Below, piece after piece: positions 35,901 to 47,745 of a DNA stretch of 64,000 bases. Location: NCBI GenBank assembly GCA_027886175.1, contig JAJNNQ010000026.1:21668001-21732000 (forward strand). Reading direction: 5' to 3'. The notes beneath the pieces are model-generated. The model was not told where the DNA came from and made no database searches. It worked only from the letters and a program-made list of their open reading frames with translations. Source of the stretch: Phylloscopus collybita. Taxonomy: Eukaryota > Chordata > Aves > Passeriformes > Phylloscopidae. The number at the start of each line of letters is the position of its first letter. Position 1 is the stretch's first letter. Both the position numbers and the translations under genes were made by a program.

Positions 35901-38869
35901 AGCACTCTAAGTCATGGTTGTGAACCTGGTGGGAGCTTACTCACTCCTGGGCTGAGCATTTTTTTTTTTTACCAAGTATTGTGGCTTTAGGACTCAAGGA
36001 GTCCTGAAGTCGACGTGCAGAGGGTGGAGGGAGCAGCCCGACTCCAGCCTCAAAGAGGCAAGACAAGTGACAGTGAAGGGGATGTGGGTTTCCCAGGATG
36101 GAAACCTTTCCATTGGCAATTGGCTTTGCACTTGAGAGCACATTGTCTCCAAACCCGTGCAATTTGTTGCATGATGGTGGACAGAGGGGGTTTGCAGGGA
36201 TCCGACTCTCAGTAGCCCCCCCTATTTTGACTGTGAGAGTGAAGCTTTCCAGATCCAGAGCTTTCCCTGTCTCCCCAGACTCTCCTTTCAGGAGTGCCCT
36301 GTGATGGCTTAATAATACACTCTGACACCTTCCCACTGCCAGCAGATGACACCAGGGAGAGATTGCTGCATCCTGGCGGTGATTCAGCCTGCCTCAGGAA
36401 GCAGGACACCGGCCAGCCTGCAAATTGCAGCTCGACAGGACAGAACACCCACTCTCCCTGCAGCCCAGCTGTGTGACCCCTGACTCCAGAGAAGCAAGCT
36501 CCTTTCAGTGGGAGTGGGGGTCACTGGATCTGCAGGAGTATCCCTGAGGCCAGATGTGCAGGCAGGTCTGTGCCTCTGTGCCTGCATGCCCATGTGGGCT
36601 GGCAGGTCCAGGGACCGTGAGGTTGTAGGTCCATGTTGGCAGCCAGAGTGAGAGCAGCTTGTGGCCCCTTGCTCTGTGTCCCTCATGCTGGGACACAAGT
36701 TCCATTGAATAAAATGGGAGGCAAACTGAGTGGCACCAAAAGGACCTCACTGCCTGCTATAGATGGTCCAGGATAATAACATTTTGGTTACAGCAGAGGA
36801 ATCTCAGTTCTTCTCCAAAGTCCAAAAAAGGCAGATTTAGATTCAAACTTGTGTAGCTGACTCCAGTTTCTTAAAATACTACCTGAGGATTTCCACAGTG
36901 CCTTTCAACCCCCCCCATCTAGCAGAGCCCTGTGCAGACCTAAGAAGTGCACCCACGCTCAGGAAACTGGCTCTTGCATATGATGGGCACATCAGACAAC
37001 AGGATGCAGGGTCAGCAGGAGAGAATATAGGAGCCTGCTTTCAATAAACTTCTCTGCTACCCTAAACCAGTTTTTTAAGTGATATTCTCACATTTTACAC
37101 AGAATCCATGTTGATAGGCTCTACTTCGGTGTTCAGAAAGCCCTTTCAGATGTCCCAGGCTATGTGGGCTAGAACTTCCTCCTCAGTGATTATGTCTTCC
37201 TTCAGCAATTGCATTTCCCCAGGACACAGAAACACAGCCAACAGCCAACATGGGATTGCTTGTGAGTGCAGAGCTGGGCCTGGGCTCTGAAATTTGCTTT
37301 CATGGGAGTTAAAAATGAATAGAACTTTCTGTGCCTTTGAGTCTGCTCATGTATTTTATCTGTTTGATTTAGCCTTCCCTTAAAAATTTCTTTCCAGTAC
37401 ACCTACTTTCACTTATGCAACAGAAAACAGGGAAGGAAATTCCTTGACCTGATCAAACTACTTCCCTAAAAGCAAGAAGAAAGGTTGTTACTTTTATAAA
37501 ATACTTGGAAGGCTCTCAGATATTGAAGGCAGAGAAAGCTGGATAAGTGGGGAAATACTATTTGATGGGTAATGAATCATCATTTATTCAATAAAGTTCA
37601 TTCATGAAGCTGTCAAAGATGATGCTGTCTAAATAATAATTATATCCTTAATAATAGTTCTTATTTCAATACCTTCAGGATCCAAAGTCACCTAGAAACA
37701 GGAGGAAAAGTTAATATTGAATAAAACCAGTGTGTCTAGAGAATGGAAAAAGATTGATCAAATAGGTTAAATCCAAGTGTGTGTTTTACTTTCATCAAGA
37801 TGTTTTCTACATGCTTTCCTGTCTATGTGCATATATGTATTAAATAAAACTGTATTTGCACACAAATACATATATATTCTGCTGATGTTTGTGATGGGAT
37901 ACAGGAGACAGTTACCATGAAGTAAAGATGAATAATTTCCAGGAGCAGGAGGGATAAATACACCTTTAGAAGAAATAGGATTTTGCCATTTATACAGAAT
38001 AAGTAGGAACTCAGCTTTTTAGGCTGGGACCTAGTAAATGGCTTGTGGATGGCTTTTTGTACATTTTTTCTTTCCAATATTACTACTTAGTAGCAATGTC
38101 TTTCCCATTCCTGTCTTGTACTTCACATACTTGGTGTTAGTCTTGGTCTCTTTCTACAGTCTCTCTTCTGCCCAGGTTCTGCCTCCTTTTTTTCTGACAC
38201 TTCTTATCTTTCTGCTTTTATGAAAAAGGGGATAAAAATACTAATGGTGATGGGCAACACCCGCTAGGCTTGTGCTGTTAAGTGGCTCTGTGGAACAGTA
38301 CTGAGCTCCCAAGTGGGCAGAGCTGTTCCACCTACTTGTGTTGCTCTTGCAGCTGGTTGTTCCACAGGCTACCCAGAGAGAAGATTGGCAAACAAACAGC
38401 TTGAGAAGAGCTTGCAGCTGCTTGTTCCTCTCCCCAGCCTCAGGACAGCCATAAAGTGTTTCTGCAGTGGGAGTGCAGATTTGGAAGCTTTCTTCCAGGC
38501 TGCTCCTTTTCTCTCCTCGTTTGGCACCATCTCCCACACAATCATTTTTCTCAGCCATTTACAGGAAGAACAGTCTGCCTGGACGTGTAGCCAGTATCAC
38601 TCTCCTCCCCAGAATTAGGAGAGGTGGGCAGAGTTACATACTTCTTAAAATCACCCATATGTGAAGCTGGGGATGAGAGATGCAGCTAGGAGCAGCAGAC
38701 AGAGCTTCTTCAGTGTCACAAACATCTGGAATATGATTAACTGTCAACTCTGCCTTCAGCCCATATGCGATGTGGACTTTCAATTCAGCCACACGATGCA
38801 AAATAATTTTTTGCTGAATTTATTTGTCCAGATGCTAATTAATAGACCAAATAACACCATTACCACAAA
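32931..38869. other. Non-coding sequence with small repeats
   Basis: No gene recognised over about 5.9 kb. It holds a mostly A/C tract at 34911-34959, a 10-bp-stem hairpin GATGCTCCTG-GCTG-CAGGAGCATC at 35082-35105, a 13-bp tandem duplication CTAAGTAGTATTA at 35188-35213 and an inverted repeat GTGGAACAG/CTGTTCCAC at 38290-38331. A GC-richer stretch at 36000-36700 carries overlapping frames on both strands. None of those frames has a recognised domain. Confidence 0.5.
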
Positions 38870-38935
38870 GCCAGCAGATTTGTACTTTAGCCTGAGCTCA
38901 ATGCCAGCAGATTTGTACTTGAGCCTGAACTTATT
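38870..38935 (+). repeat. 33-bp tandem duplication
   Basis: GCCAGCAGATTTGTACTT begins at 38870 and again at 38903. Each copy continues with a similar stretch (TAGCCTGAGCT against GAGCCTGAACT). The two 33-bp copies differ at only a few positions. The period is a multiple of three, so a frame stays open across it. Confidence 0.9.
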
Positions 38936-41900
38936 GTCAGTAAGAACATGGTGATATTAGATGCTCAGTAGTTTTCTGTCTTAATAGCTGTAGTTGTGAA
39001 AGGCTGAGTGCAGCCAAATGACATAGAAAACATTTAGAGTGAGCCACAGCAGCCCTGTCTCTGTTATTTACACCGGTAGCCGAGGTTGTAAAAGAGGTAA
39101 GAAGGATGTTTGATACTTTCAGAAAACAGTAGTTCCATGCACTGCTATTTTCTGTGTCAGGACTCTGTTGGTCAATAGAATTTCTTTATTCTCTGTGCAT
39201 GGAGCAATAAATAATTCTGCAAGTAATTTTTCATTGAAAGCTCCTGCAGCAGGAGCTCGTGCCTGAAGGTCAGCACATTTGTAGTGGTCAAGGGGAGGTG
39301 GGCACTACTTCTGAAAAATACTCCTCTTTTTTGTTCCTATGCACACATAATGGCATGCTCCTTCCACTGGATAAGAATTGTTGCCATAGTAATGTTTCAA
39401 GCACTCCTTTGGATCAATAGAAGAACAGAAGGTTTTTCAGGTATTTCTGTTGCTCGTAAGCCTGCAGTCATACCCCACATATATTTGTATTCACTTCTAT
39501 AAAACAAGTTTGTTAAAAGATCTTTCAGCACTGTACAATTAACAAAAAAAAAAAAAAAAAAAAGGAAACATAAGCATAATATACAAAGACCTTGGGTCAG
39601 AATCAGACCTCTGTCAAGCAAATGCAGTTCTGGTTAGAGAGCAGATCCATATTTGCTTGATCAAAGCCCTGAATTTGGCCCTTGTAGTCCTATCAACCTC
39701 TCACCAAATGCAAGAACAAACTGAAGCTGCAGAATTGGTTGCATTTTTTTCCTGAGGGTCCAGATATAGTTCCATTCACAATTCATGGGATTTTGGGTTG
39801 ATTTAAAGTTCATTTGCTGTTTTGTGGACACTAGGTACCTGACATACTGCTCAAGCTGATTAGATGGTATTAATTCTGGAAATGACATGTGAGTTTTGCA
39901 TAAATTCTTATGGGCTGAATCTATGAAAACATGGATTTAGTCACTTTATTGCCCCTTTCAGCAACTACCTTCAACATACAGATACTAGAATCTGCCCATC
40001 TGCTCTACACATCAAAAGACTGTGTATGTGTTGAATACAGGCCCCTATACTTGCCCTACATAACTTAACATTTAGGTTAAACACCTCAGCATTTGCTTTG
40101 AGCTGCTTTAGCTATTTCCTGGGAACAATCTCATTCCCAGTGCATCATTTGCAACAGCCATGCTGTTTTAAGGCAATATAAGCTGCTCATGCTAGCTGAA
40201 CTCACTGCTGGGAAAGAGCTATGAGCATGGTCAATATAAGAAGATAGGCTGAAGATGAAGAATTGACATATAGTAATGTTTTTGTGAATTTAATATGAAA
40301 AGCTAAAGACAAAGTTTTCTGAGGCAAAAGGTTCTGATGCCATATTGATATATAAGCAACAAGGAGAACATGATTTGCCAGCCTCCTTTTAGGAAAAATA
40401 TCTCATCAGATTTCTCCATAGGATAGTGATTCTTTTACTGCAGTATTTTTCATCAAAACCTTACTATTCACAAGTATATTATGCATTTGTCTGTGTACAA
40501 TTTACTTTACAAAGAGCCATATTTACCTACAAATGATGCACAAGGCTTCTTCAGGTATCACAGTTATCCACTTCTAATTGGAATGGGAATATGCCATCTT
40601 CTGCAATTATGCAGAACATTTCTTAAATAGTGACTAATATTTCATTGCCTGCTGAAAACATCTCCAAATCATAAATACTGGAGATTTCTGAGGGAACAGT
40701 GGTAATCAGCGCCATAGACACAACTCAGAAAGATTCATTAGCATTCCCCCCCAATTCCTAGGCTGGTGTCTGCATGTATATATCATCACTGAGAAGAAAA
40801 AAAATGGGCAGTACTTCTTATCATGGCATCTGACGTTTCTCATTACATATCTATTTATTCTTCCTGTTCCTTGCTTCTACCAAAACTGGAGAAGTTTTCC
40901 TCCATTTCCTACAACTCCTTCCTTGCTGACAGGGAGGCTGCCTGTCCTACATCTACACATCTGGCCTTCCAGAAAGGAAGACAAGAGGAGAAAGGAGTAG
41001 GAGAGGAGGACAAGATACGTGCCTGTGCTTTACTGTGAGATGGAGTCAGGATGCATCCAAGCTGCTGGACACTGGAAAACACTCTCTTATTGCTTGTAAA
41101 CAATTCATGACCTTTGTGGCCATGTGAAGAGAAAGATGAAGGAATTCAACTGAGATTTCTGTCCATGGAAAGTGGTATGCTGCAATTATGTTATTTTGCC
41201 CATGTTATTTAGGAGGTGCACATGCTCCTGACAACCAGCCTTTTCAACATCAGTACTTGTTAAATATTTCATGACAGAAGTATGAGGATTTTTCGATATA
41301 GTCACATCCATTTTCTTGTTACTCTGAATAGACTTCAGTGAGAAAGGTTAAAAGTACAGTAAATCCATGTGAGGAGAGAGAGGCAGAGAACTGTGAGAAT
41401 CACTGCTAAAACATTACAAACCAGAGGTCACATTTTGCTCCTACTGTCACAGTCCTTTTTGGTCAGAGTGGTTGTTCAGATGTAAATAGGGACTGAATAA
41501 AAGGTGAATTAGTTAAAAGCTTACTCATGTGGAAGACAATAGAAGTTTTCTCAATAAGATCATGGAGACCAAGACCCAAGCCCTGAGCATCAATAGTGAT
41601 GAGAAGGTGTGGTTTAATGTTTCTGGCTTGCACTCAGTACCAGTCTGCATCATAAACGTGATCCCAGGTTTTACAAGTAAATGGGTGAATTAATGGGCTG
41701 GCATTTCAGAATCAAAACTGTAGACTTAAAATACAGCAACTGCCAGCACATGCATCACCTGGTCAACTGGGCCTTTTTGTTAAAAGTCTAGCTGATACCC
41801 TAGAACAGTTCCAGAAAGTAGTTGCTGTAGTGAGGCCTTACTTTCTGTCTCAGTTGCTGTTTGTTCCCTTAGGGAATGCCCCTAGGCTACCCCTGGCACT

Positions 41901-44689
41901 TCAGCCTTTCTGTTTACCGACTCGCTCATCCAGAATTCACCCGCCTCCACATGGTGTTCCTTGGCATCCTTGCTAGCACAGAGCTTGCGGCAGCTCTAGC
42001 TTTGCTTGTCTCTGCACACAGTGAGAAAAACGCCTGCATGATATGAGCCAACACGCAAATGCCCTGCCACCTGGCCAGAGGCTGTCTGCAAGGCACAGAG
42101 AGATGCCAGAGCTTCCACACTGTCCTACTGGCTTTTCCCATCAGGCAGCTCATCGCATTGAGGAATCACGCTGGTTTCGTCTGCTCTCGTCTGCTGTCCC
42201 CTGCAGTTTGGCAGAAGCATCCTCTGAAGAGACCTAGCAAGAGATAATGCTTATTAACTCCTCCTCAGATATCCTTGGGTCTGGATGCACTGAGGTGCCA
42301 TGGCAGTAAGAGCAATAAGAGTGTCTAGACAGACAGACAGACAGTAGTCCCACAGCTAGGAGAGGAATTTTGCCAGCAGATATTTCATCAAATTAACTCT
42401 TACATGTTCAGAACAAAAGCATGTGGGAATATACAACCCCTATTTATGGTGAAACTAATGAATGCCTGCTATGATAATTTTCATAGGATATCACAGAGCC
42501 TCTGGCAAATACACAATTAATAAAATACTTTAAAAATTAAAATTACCTTTAATATTTGACAAGCTGTGTTATCAAAAGTGCTTCCTCAGTAATACAGGGT
42601 TTTCTTAGTAGTGATGGGTAGCCAAACCAATCTTCCACATCACATTTCGTAAAAGGATGGAATTAAATCATCTTAAAAGACTGTCCCTTGCACAGCCTAT
42701 ACTTAAAAGTCACCACAACCATTTCTGATAAGGATTTCAAAGTACAAGATCCATTTCTGTTATAGATGTTGATCAGCTGCACACCATCGCCTTCTGTGCA
42801 TTTGCCTAGATAAAAATAAGTCTTGAATTGACTCAGGTGCAGAAATTAGGATTTGCCTTGAATATGTTTGTTTGCTTGTTCTCCAGCATAAATTATGTTT
42901 GAACAATAAGGGCATGGCTCTCCAAAGTCTGAGCACCTGCAGCTCACATTCCACTCAGCTGGAGCTGTAAATGCCAAGCAGCTCTGAAAAGCCAGGGTTG
43001 TAACTGTTCCTTTGGATGAGATTTATCCAAACAGTATTGATCCACAACTAAATCTCCATACAGGGCTGGCCTTCCCTTTCTGACTTACCATCTTTACTCA
43101 GAGACCTAGATGCTGCGTAAGGCATTTGGAATAATTTTGTTTAATTAAGACTACAGTGAAAGGAAAGAAAGGAAAAGATGTGCCTTGTTCTGCAGTACAA
43201 TAAAAATAAGTAAATACAGTTCCAGTGAATTATCCATCACCCAATGCAGAGACTTCTACTTAATCTAATCACTGGTTAATTAGATTGTCTGTTTTGTTTG
43301 ATCAAATCTACTGTAACAAAATCATCTTCATTTGCATTGTCCTTTATTTTGATGATTATCTATTATTAAAAAGGTCATTTTTAGGTCAACATAGGCCTGT
43401 ATTTGCTTTTTTAATGAAACAGAATTTCACATTACATAAATATCTGGGCCAATTTGAGGCCCAGACTTTCAGAGCTATGTAAGAGTTGAAAGATCTAAAA
43501 TCAAAGATTTTCAAATTAATTACATGCCTCTCTGGTTTACAACATCTCTGACAACCTGTGCTACATTCAGTGGGGTATTTCTTAGAATCAACAAGGTATT
43601 TCAATGGGGACTGAGGAACCTAAATGGAAAATACATGTAAGAAAGGGTTTAGGTTCAGTATTTCTAGTTTAGAGCCAGCTTCATTTCCATGTGGTGATCT
43701 GAAGGCAGGCCATGGCAGTGCAATGCCACTGTGCCTGCAGCTGAGCTGCTCAGCTGATGTGTTAAGTGGTGGTGGTTTGGTTGCTTGTCTGACTCTCTAG
43801 AGAATAAGTCCTATGTTGGCTTTCATTGAGATTCAGAGAAGTTTTACCTTCCCTTAAGTTAACAGGTATGCTTACCTGATGTAGCTCTCTATCCCAGCTG
43901 CCAAAAGTGAAGTGGTACAGAGGTTAAAGCCAGCCTAAAAAGCAGGCTGTTCCTGGGTAGTTTAGAATGGAAAATATTATGGCCTACTGTTGAAGGGATT
44001 ATGAAGCCTTGGTCCCATATTGACATTATCTTAGTGCACAGAGGACACCCTCAAGCTACTCAAGCTGGGATAACTGATAAGCAACCAGACCTGAACTGGG
44101 ACGTTGAAGGGTTCAGAGGATCTGAAAACAAGAATAGCAATGACTCCCTAAATTTTCCCATGTAAATGTGAATACTGTGGCATTCACCGCTTCTCTCTAA
44201 AGTCCTGTTCAAGACCATGGTAAGTACATGAGAGAAATTTTCTTATCTTGAATTTGTGAGAGCTGGGGTTGGTGATAAGAGCAGGGATAGTATAATAAAG
44301 TGTGCTAATCTCATCCCAGCAATCCTGCTGTGCATACTGCTCACGGCCAGCTCTAGGTATAGGCAAAATAGGCCTGTGTTGCCTATGGCAACAGACTGCT
44401 GGTGAAACCAGAGTGAGTTCGGGCTCCTGCAGTGCCTTTGTCAGTGCAAGTGCCCTGGAGAGCCAGCCTGGTGGCTGTTGCCAGAGGAATCAGGACATGT
44501 GGGGCCATGGCTTTTAACTGCAGTAGTAAAGATCTGAGGCTTTCCCTGCAACTGTTCTTATCCACCCTTTGCTCCCCTGAAACCCATGGCATAGCAGAGT
44601 GGAAAGAGTGACTCTCCAGGACCCTTCTATGGCTCTACTGATGCTCTTCTGCAACAAAATTCAGTCTTGCCATCACTTCTCAGATGTCT
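38936..44689. other. Unique non-coding sequence
   Basis: No gene or transposon recognised over about 5.7 kb. Small items are a 19-bp foldback AGCTCCTG-CAG-CAGGAGCT at 39239-39257, A20 at 39544-39563, a short AGAC repeat at 42327-42344 and the inverted pair AATCTAAT/ATTAGATT near 43263-43287. Frames are short and overlap on opposite strands. Confidence 0.55.
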
Positions 44690-45277
44690 GGAGCTGCCCT
44701 GGTTCTGGCTGGGATGAAGTCAATTTTCTTCCTAGTAGCTGGTATATTGCTGTGGTTTGGGTTTAGTAGGAGAATCATCTTGATAACACACTGATGTTTT
44801 TGCTCAGTACTTCTTACCCTAAGAAAAGGTTTACTCAGTGCTCTGACATCAAACAAGTGCACAAGAAACTGGGAGGGAGCATGGCCAGGAGAGCTGATCC
44901 AAACTGGTCAATGGGATATTCCATAAAATGGAATACCATGTTCAATAGAGAAACTGGAAGGAGCTGGCTGGGTTCTGTTGATCATTGCTCAGGGATGGGA
45001 ATCTGTCAGTGGGTGATGAGCATTTGAAATGTGCATCACTTGGTTTTCTTGGGGTTTAATCCTTTCTTTCTGTTATCTTGCATTATATTTATTATTGTTT
45101 AATCATTAGTAACAATTATTCTTATTATATTTCAATTATTAAACTGCTCTATCTCAACCCATGAGTTTTACCATCTTTTTTTTCCTACTCTCCTCTCCTT
45201 CTCATCAGAGGGGTGGAGAATGAATGAGAGGTTGTGTGGTCCTTAGTTGTTGGCTGTGGTTAAAACACAACAGGAGC
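44690..45277 (+). mobile_element. Solo LTR of an ERVL-class endogenous retrovirus, with target duplication
   Basis: A 578-bp LTR at 44695-45272, beginning TG and ending CA. It is bracketed by an exact 5-bp direct repeat GGAGC (44690-44694 and 45273-45277). I recognise the avian ERVL-type LTR from GGTTCTGGCTGGGATGAAGT near the start, the GCATCACTTGGTTTTCTTGG region, the polyadenylation-type ATTAAA at 45138-45143 followed by a pyrimidine/TATCTCAACCC region, and the terminal GGTTAAAACACAACA. The orientation implied is plus. No internal gag/pol sequence or second LTR adjoins it, so it is a solo LTR left by recombination. A 5-bp target duplication fits this class. Family name is from memory. Confidence 0.9.
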
Positions 45278-46749
45278 TGACTTCTATCATGGGAGTCCTC
45301 CAGGCTTACAATTCCCTGGGGCAGCTTGAGGTCATCCAGATTTATGTCTTTGTGGGCTGCCCAGAGCAATGGCAACACCAGCACGAGCAGAAGTCAGGAG
45401 AATGTCATGCAGCAGCAGGAGAAAAAAGTCAGACCTCGTAAAAATGTGCAGGTGAAGATCCTACAATTTTTCATTAAATCATGCCAGAGAACTAGGGATA
45501 TTTCTGTTCCAAAATAACACAAACATGCTAAATGAAGAATTGTTGCTGGGTCATTCAGGGAGCTGAGTCAAAGCCAAAACACACCAGCTTCACATTTCTA
45601 ACCCTCCCTGTTTCATTTTTGACCCAAGCAGAGCCTGAACATAATTTGTGCTGTAAAGTCAAAACTATACCTTCCAGTGTTTTTGCATTATAAAACAATT
45701 TCTTAAGAGATTTCATACTCCATCACTGGGAAGCATAGGAAGAAGTGCTTTTTTGAAGAATTTTAATCCAAGTCTCACGTGCACGTGTGTCTGTGTGCAT
45801 TCCTGTTTACAGAGCACTGAACTCTATTTGCTTTGTTGCTTCATTACTAGAAATATTATCTTCTTGCAAAACAATACATGTTTAGGAAGAGATTTGGTGA
45901 TGGGGTGAGGTTGCTCAAAGTTTATTCTTTCCCTTGTTGCCAGTTGCTCCTGATGCCTGCTGCTTAAGCAAGAAGGATGATTGAAAAAGGCAGCTTCTCT
46001 TTTCCATGTCCATAAGTAATTCACTGCTTCTGGCAGTGGACTGCAAAGATACAGCAAGGGCATAAAGTTAACAGCCAGACACATACTGACTCACACCTCT
46101 GCACAGAGAATCTCCTTCTGGGCTCAAACAAGGTGAGGTTCAGCTCTGCCTCAAAGACCTACTGGTGGGTGTCTGGGGATATTGCATATTCCCTGCCTTA
46201 CTTAACATGCTTTCCCTGGCTGTGTAGTCTAGGATTCCTACTCCTTGTCTTGCCTGAACCACACCTGCACATAATGTCCTGATGGTGGTTTTTATTCTTT
46301 TGCTTTTAGCTGCTGATTATTTTGAGTTACAATGTTAACCCAGAGCCAGCAGAAGTGAGCAACTCCAAAACTGGTGGGAATTTAAAGGAGGGTCACCAGC
46401 TAGTCAGTCAATAATTCAAAATTCATCCATGCGGTTCAGTATTCCTGGTTGTTCGCTTCTAAAAACTGTGCATGGGGTATTTGATTCATTTATTTGTGTC
46501 ACCATTTTGGAATCAGTAATAGAGTTGTCATACCTTCAGCTTTGTTAAGGTGATATTTTTCTAGAGACATCTTTTTCCACTGCCCCAGGTAGATGTATTC
46601 TCCCTGAGGTTGTGTCTGTTCATTGAAAGCAGAGTTATGCCAAGCCTCAGTCCTGAAGAAGTCTTCCAGCAAAACTCCCACAGCATTCCTGAAGCAGAGG
46701 CTATGGAGACCTTTCTGCAGAGATGCTTTAAAATTTGCTCTTATCAGTA
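45278..46749. other. Unique non-coding sequence
   Basis: Nothing recognised. Frames are below 90 codons and have no domain. Confidence 0.55.
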
Positions 46750-46918
46750 TTCATAGACTGATGGATCAAAAGCTGGGAGGAACCACTGGATCACGTCTTT
46801 TGACCTCCTTAAGCCCTTAAATGTCATCACTTACCCCTCCATTGAACTCATGTTCAGCTGTAGAATGTATTTCAGCGGTAAAGGAAAGTTGCCAAGGGAC
46901 AGAGAATCCAGCACTTAT
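46750..46918 (-). mobile_element. Ancient CR1 LINE 3' region (turtle-like subfamily)
   Basis: Read on the minus strand, this matches the 3' UTR and the end of ORF2 of the old amniote CR1 type also seen at 4515-4852. On the plus strand the landmarks are TCATAGACTGATGG at 46751, GGAGGAACCACTGGATCACG near 46777, TTTGACCTCCTTAAG near 46799, ATCACTTACCCCTCCATTGA near 46825 and GACAGAGAATCCAGCACTT near 46898. It is heavily diverged. The orientation is opposite to the first copy. Confidence 0.65.
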
Positions 46919-47280
46919 TGTGGTGGTCCCCCTTCTCAGCTGTAAGGTAAATACCCTGCATTGTTGCAGTGCCTTGGGGACCCATCTTGAGGCCTGGGGG
47001 CCAGTTATGCTGGCCCCACTATGTGTAATTTCAAAAGACAGCTGTTGCCCCAGGGAATTCGGAGACTGTAAAGTATATGCAAGGCTTAATGTCAAATAGA
47101 GTAGTATGCAGTTGGTTTCAGGATGCCTGGCCAAGTGAGTGAAAAATTAAATGATACAGCGGCCCAAAGTAGTTGAGAACCAGGAGCTGAAACACATCAG
47201 GCAGACATGAGGTTTGCACAAATGTCAGAGGCACAAGAGGAATGATTCAGAGAGGACAGTTGCCCTTAGCATGGCAGCAT
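46919..47280. other. Unique non-coding sequence
   Basis: Nothing recognised. Confidence 0.5.
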
Positions 47281-47745
47281 CATTTATAAATCTAAATAAA
47301 TAAATAGAATATGAAGAAGAAATATAAAATAATAATAATAAACAGAGAAGAATTCAATCAGGTCCCTGAGGATTAAGAAGAAAAAGTAATATCGTCGAGA
47401 GCTGGACTCTGATCTTTTTCTGAACTCCACGTGTCTGCATTCCCTTTGCAAAATGATAAATAATTGAAATAAACAGCAGACTTAAGGATTTTCAAAATAC
47501 TCAATAAAATAATCTCCTACATATAGAAAATAATAATATAAAAAACATTAATATTTTCTTGTATGTGTATTTATATATCTGAATAGAAAGAAATATAAGA
47601 AATTATCTTTTCTTATTTTAAATTCTCTTTTCTACAAGAAAGAAAGAGGCATAGAGAGAGAAAGAAAGAAAGAAATTTATTATATAAATATTTTATATTT
47701 ATATAAAGAATATAACATTATTATGTTATAATGAGCAAAATAACA
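47281..47745. repeat. AT-rich simple-repeat patch
   Basis: A mixture of AAAT/AAT repeats (47284-47345), AAAG repeats (about 47635-47676) and TATA/TTTATAT stretches (47676-47745), separated by A+T-rich sequence. It has almost no coding potential. It is the most A+T-rich block in the window. Confidence 0.8.
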
